Shown here piece by piece: positions 7,589 to 9,292 of a DNA stretch of 9,292 nt. Made by a program: the position numbers and the translations under genes. The stretch spans positions 1 to 9,292 of the forward strand of contig JALUTW010000293.1 in NCBI GenBank assembly GCA_027021685.1. The letters are read 5' to 3'. This DNA comes from Chromatiales bacterium. GTDB taxonomy: Bacteria; Pseudomonadota; Gammaproteobacteria; CAMYNG01. The notes under the pieces are model-generated. The model saw only the letters and a program-made list of their open reading frames with translations. It did no database searches and was not told the DNA's origin. The stretch's first letter is position 1. The number at the start of each line of letters is the position of its first letter.

Positions 7589-8808
7589 CCGCATTCTGGA
7601 TCATTGCCGCCGTGCTGGTGGTGGTGGCCGTGGCCGCGCCCCTGTGGTCGTTGCTGCACCGCCGCGGGGGACCCGACGTGTCGCAGTCGCTGCTCAACAC
7701 CGCCATCTACCGGGACCGGCTGGAGGAGCTCAAGCGCGATCTGGCCGAGGGCGTGCTGGAGGCCGGCCAGTTCGAGGCGGCCCGCGCCGAGCTGGCCCGC
7801 GCCCTGCTGCAGGACCTGGAAGGCGAGGCCGCCTCCGGGGCGCCGCACCGGGGCTGGCTGCAGTGGTGGCCGGCGGCGGCGGTAGTCCTGCTGGTGGCCG
7901 GGGCCCTGGTCCTGTACGGCCACCTGCGGCAGGAGATCGTGTTCGCCGACGTCCCGCCGGCCCTGGAAGGCAACGATGCCCGGCTGGCCCGCCACGAGGC
8001 GCAGCGCCTGCTGCGGCAGATCGAGGCCGAACCGGCGCAGGGCGAGACGTGGCTGCAGCTGGGCCGGGCCTACATGGTGATGGGGCGGCCCGACGCCGCC
8101 CTGCAGGCCTACGACCGGGCCCGGCGCCTCATGGGCGAGACCCCCGACCTGCTGGTGCACCGGGCCCACGCCCTGGGCCGGCTCCGCGGCGGCGACCTGG
8201 AGGGGGAGCCGGCCCGGCTCATCGCCCGCGCCCTGGAGCTGGACCCGGACCACCGGGCCGCCCGCATCTGGTGGGGACTGGTGGCCCTGCAGCGGGGCGA
8301 TGCCGCCGCGGCGGAGGCGGCCTTCACCCGGGTGCGCGACAGCCTGCCGTCCGATGCCCCCCGGCGCGCCCTGCTGGACCGGCTCATCGACCAGGCCCGC
8401 GGCGCCGGGGCCGCTCCCGGCACGGGCGAGGCCGCCCGGCCGCCGGCGCCTGCCACGCAGGGTGCGGCGGTGACGGTCACCGCCCGGCTGGACCCGGCCC
8501 TGGCCGGGACCGTGCCCCCCGGGGCCACCGTGTTCATCCTTGCCCGCGCCGCCGACGGTCCGCCCATGCCACTGGCGGTGGTGCGCCGGCAGGCACGCGA
8601 CCTGCCCGTGACGGTGACCCTGGACGACTCGCTGGCCATGATGCCGCAGATGCGGCTGTCCCGCTTCGACCAGGTCAGGATCATCGCCCGCGTATCCCTG
8701 AGCGGCGACGCCACGCCCCGACCCGGCGACCTCCAGGGCGAGGCGGGACCGCTGGACCCGCGCGGCGGCGCCCGCGCCGAGGTCGTCATCGACCGCGCCC
8801 TGCCCTGA
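7585..8808 (+). CDS. ccmI: Apocytochrome c chaperone CcmI (CycH), TPR protein
   Basis: A 407-residue protein expected to bind the C-terminal end of apocytochrome c and bring it to CcmF/CcmH. Domains in order: a first transmembrane helix (about 3-24); a cytoplasmic, coiled-coil-prone segment containing NTAIYRDRLEELKRDLAEG (38-56); a second transmembrane helix (about 95-112); periplasmic TPR repeats (about 135-260, e.g. ETWLQLGRAYMVMGRPDAAL at 154-173 and WWGLVALQRGDAAAAEAAF at 229-247); a Pro/Ala-rich linker (271-293); and a beta-rich C-terminal domain (294-407) with VTVTARLDPALAGTVPPGATVF. The last two make this the full two-part periplasmic CcmI, not the short form. It is the last gene of the operon and overlaps ccmH by ATGA. 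Confidence 0.93.
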   Translation: MTAFWIIAAVLVVVAVAAPLWSLLHRRGGPDVSQSLLNTAIYRDRLEELKRDLAEGVLEAGQFEAARAELARALLQDLEGEAASGAPHRGWLQWWPAAAVVLLVAGALVLYGHLRQEIVFADVPPALEGNDARLARHEAQRLLRQIEAEPAQGETWLQLGRAYMVMGRPDAALQAYDRARRLMGETPDLLVHRAHALGRLRGGDLEGEPARLIARALELDPDHRAARIWWGLVALQRGDAAAAEAAFTRVRDSLPSDAPRRALLDRLIDQARGAGAAPGTGEAARPPAPATQGAAVTVTARLDPALAGTVPPGATVFILARAADGPPMPLAVVRRQARDLPVTVTLDDSLAMMPQMRLSRFDQVRIIARVSLSGDATPRPGDLQGEAGPLDPRGGARAEVVIDRALP

Positions 8809-8810
8809 TG

Positions 8811-8828
8811 CCCGCGCCTTTCCGCGGG
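8811..8828 (+). terminator. Possible weak terminator hairpin after ccmI
   Basis: CCCGCG (8811-8816) and CGCGGG (8823-8828) form a perfect six-base stem with a six-base loop CCTTTC, starting two bases after the ccmI stop. The following bases TGCTATCCTTGTT contain only scattered T residues, so it is at best a weak intrinsic terminator. It could attenuate read-through into the lipoprotein gene. Confidence 0.35.
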
Positions 8829-8861
8829 TGCTATCCTTGTTCGCGGTTGTGGATCCGAGCC

Positions 8862-8866
8862 GGAGG
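8862..8866 (+). promoter_or_regulatory. Ribosome binding site of the DUF2799 lipoprotein gene
   Basis: GGAGG, a full Shine-Dalgarno match, sits 8 bases before GTG at 8875 and fixes that start. It is the best-matching site on the plus strand of the window. Confidence 0.75.
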
Positions 8867-8874
8867 ATAGCCGC

Positions 8875-9292
8875 GTGAGCCATTTCCCCCGCCCCTTGCG
8901 CCGCGCGCTCGGCGCCGCCGCCCTGCTGGCGCTTCCCGCCTGCGCCACCCTGGACAGGGACGAGTGCCTCAACGCCGACTGGCGCACCATCGGCTACGAG
9001 GACGGCGTGGCCGGCCAGCCGGCCGGGCGCATCGGCCGCCACCGCCGGGCCTGCGCCCAGTACGGTGTGAAACCGGACCTGGCGGCCTACACGGCCGGCC
9101 GCGAGGCCGGCCTGCGGGTCTATTGCCGCCCCGCCAACGGCTACCGCGTCGGGCTCAAGGGCGGCATCTACCGCAACGTGTGCCCGCCCGACCTGGCGGG
9201 CCCCTTCGAGGAGGCCTATGCCTACGGGCGGCGCCTCTACCGCCTGGACAGTGAAATCAGCCGCATGAACAGCCGCCGCATCGGCCTGTACG
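8875..9292 (+). CDS. DUF2799-type lipoprotein (5' part; continues past right edge)
   Basis: The first 139 codons from GTG 8875 run to the window end without a stop. A lipoprotein signal is seen: basic RPLRR, hydrophobic 11-20, then lipobox LPAC with C23. Proline at -2 is unusual, but the layout is otherwise normal. The mature part resembles the DUF2799 family: ADWRTIGYEDGVAG (34-47), GRHRRACAQYGV (54-65), YTAGREAGLRVYC (72-84), GLKGGIYRNVCP (93-104) and FEEAYAYGRRLY (111-122), followed by what looks like the start of a coiled coil. Function is unknown; an envelope location is expected. Four cysteines (31, 60, 84, 103) besides C23 would face the periplasm and could form disulfides. The gene is 66 bases after ccmI, with its own strong ribosome binding site and a small hairpin between, so it may be expressed separately. 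Confidence 0.82.
   Translation, partial: MSHFPRPLRRALGAAALLALPACATLDRDECLNADWRTIGYEDGVAGQPAGRIGRHRRACAQYGVKPDLAAYTAGREAGLRVYCRPANGYRVGLKGGIYRNVCPPDLAGPFEEAYAYGRRLYRLDSEISRMNSRRIGLY

Noticed and set aside
7091..8808. Split of a single ccmH gene into two by frameshift (E. coli has one long CcmH)
   Set aside because: Separate ccmH and ccmI genes are the normal arrangement in many proteobacteria. Both proteins here are full length, and ccmI has its own start and two membrane helices.
8809..8874. A promoter for the lipoprotein gene around TATCCT (8832-8837)
   Set aside because: The -10-like box is fair, but the bases 17 upstream (TGCCCG) bear no resemblance to a -35 box and fall in the hairpin stem, so the support is too thin to list as a feature.
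7396..9042. A 548-codon open frame on the minus strand opposite ccmH/ccmI
   Set aside because: Low-complexity translation and position opposite well-supported genes. It also runs across the ccmI/lipoprotein intergenic region, as a GC-driven shadow would.

Overview
The window holds a complete and apparently intact System I cytochrome c maturation operon, ccmABCDEFGHI (positions 1775-8808, + strand). A divergent pair lies on its left: a dsbA-type thiol oxidase and, downstream of it, the first 302 codons of an acetolactate-synthase-like thiamine-diphosphate enzyme. The start of a DUF2799-type lipoprotein gene lies on its right. The DNA is very G+C rich with strong G/C preference at third codon positions. 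The order ccmABCDEFGHI, with ccmH and ccmI as separate genes, and protein similarity to proteobacterial Ccm proteins suggest a high-GC gammaproteobacterium, perhaps of the Chromatiales/Ectothiorhodospiraceae kind. There is no rRNA or other taxonomic marker, so this placement is an inference.

Layout. Minus strand: dsbA-like (1614 to 961), a 53-base gap without a visible terminator, then the thiamine-diphosphate enzyme (907 to beyond position 1). Divergent intergenic region 1615-1774: a good sigma70-like promoter for the ccm operon (TTGGCG, 17 bases, TACAAT), a much weaker candidate for dsbA, and two GGCGCCC copies 21 bases apart, one overlapping the ccm -35 box. Plus strand: ccmA and ccmB, and ccmB and ccmC, are separated by 11 and 12 bases. 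Every later junction (C/D, D/E, E/F, F/G, G/H, H/I) is a four-base ATGA or GTGA overlap, which suggests strong translational coupling. After ccmI comes a small GC hairpin, then the lipoprotein gene with its own strong ribosome binding site, running off the right edge.

How the genes work together. CcmA (ATPase) and CcmB with CcmC and CcmD load heme onto the periplasmic chaperone CcmE and release it. CcmG and CcmH keep apocytochrome CXXCH cysteines reduced, CcmI holds the apocytochrome, and CcmF with CcmH attaches heme covalently. The expected catalytic residues are all present: the CcmA Walker, signature and H-loop motifs; CcmC H60/H184; CcmE H124; CcmF H172/H260/H302/H500; CcmG C73/C76; CcmH C53/C56. 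The neighbouring DsbA is the opposing oxidative arm of periplasmic thiol chemistry, so the divergent layout makes functional sense.

I found no mobile element, CRISPR array, tRNA, rRNA or broken gene. This is mainly a conserved housekeeping locus. The points of interest are context and detail: the dsbA/ccm divergon, the FAD-independent-looking acetolactate synthase, a rare-codon cluster in ccmB, the missing Shine-Dalgarno before ccmA, and the cysteine-rich lipoprotein.
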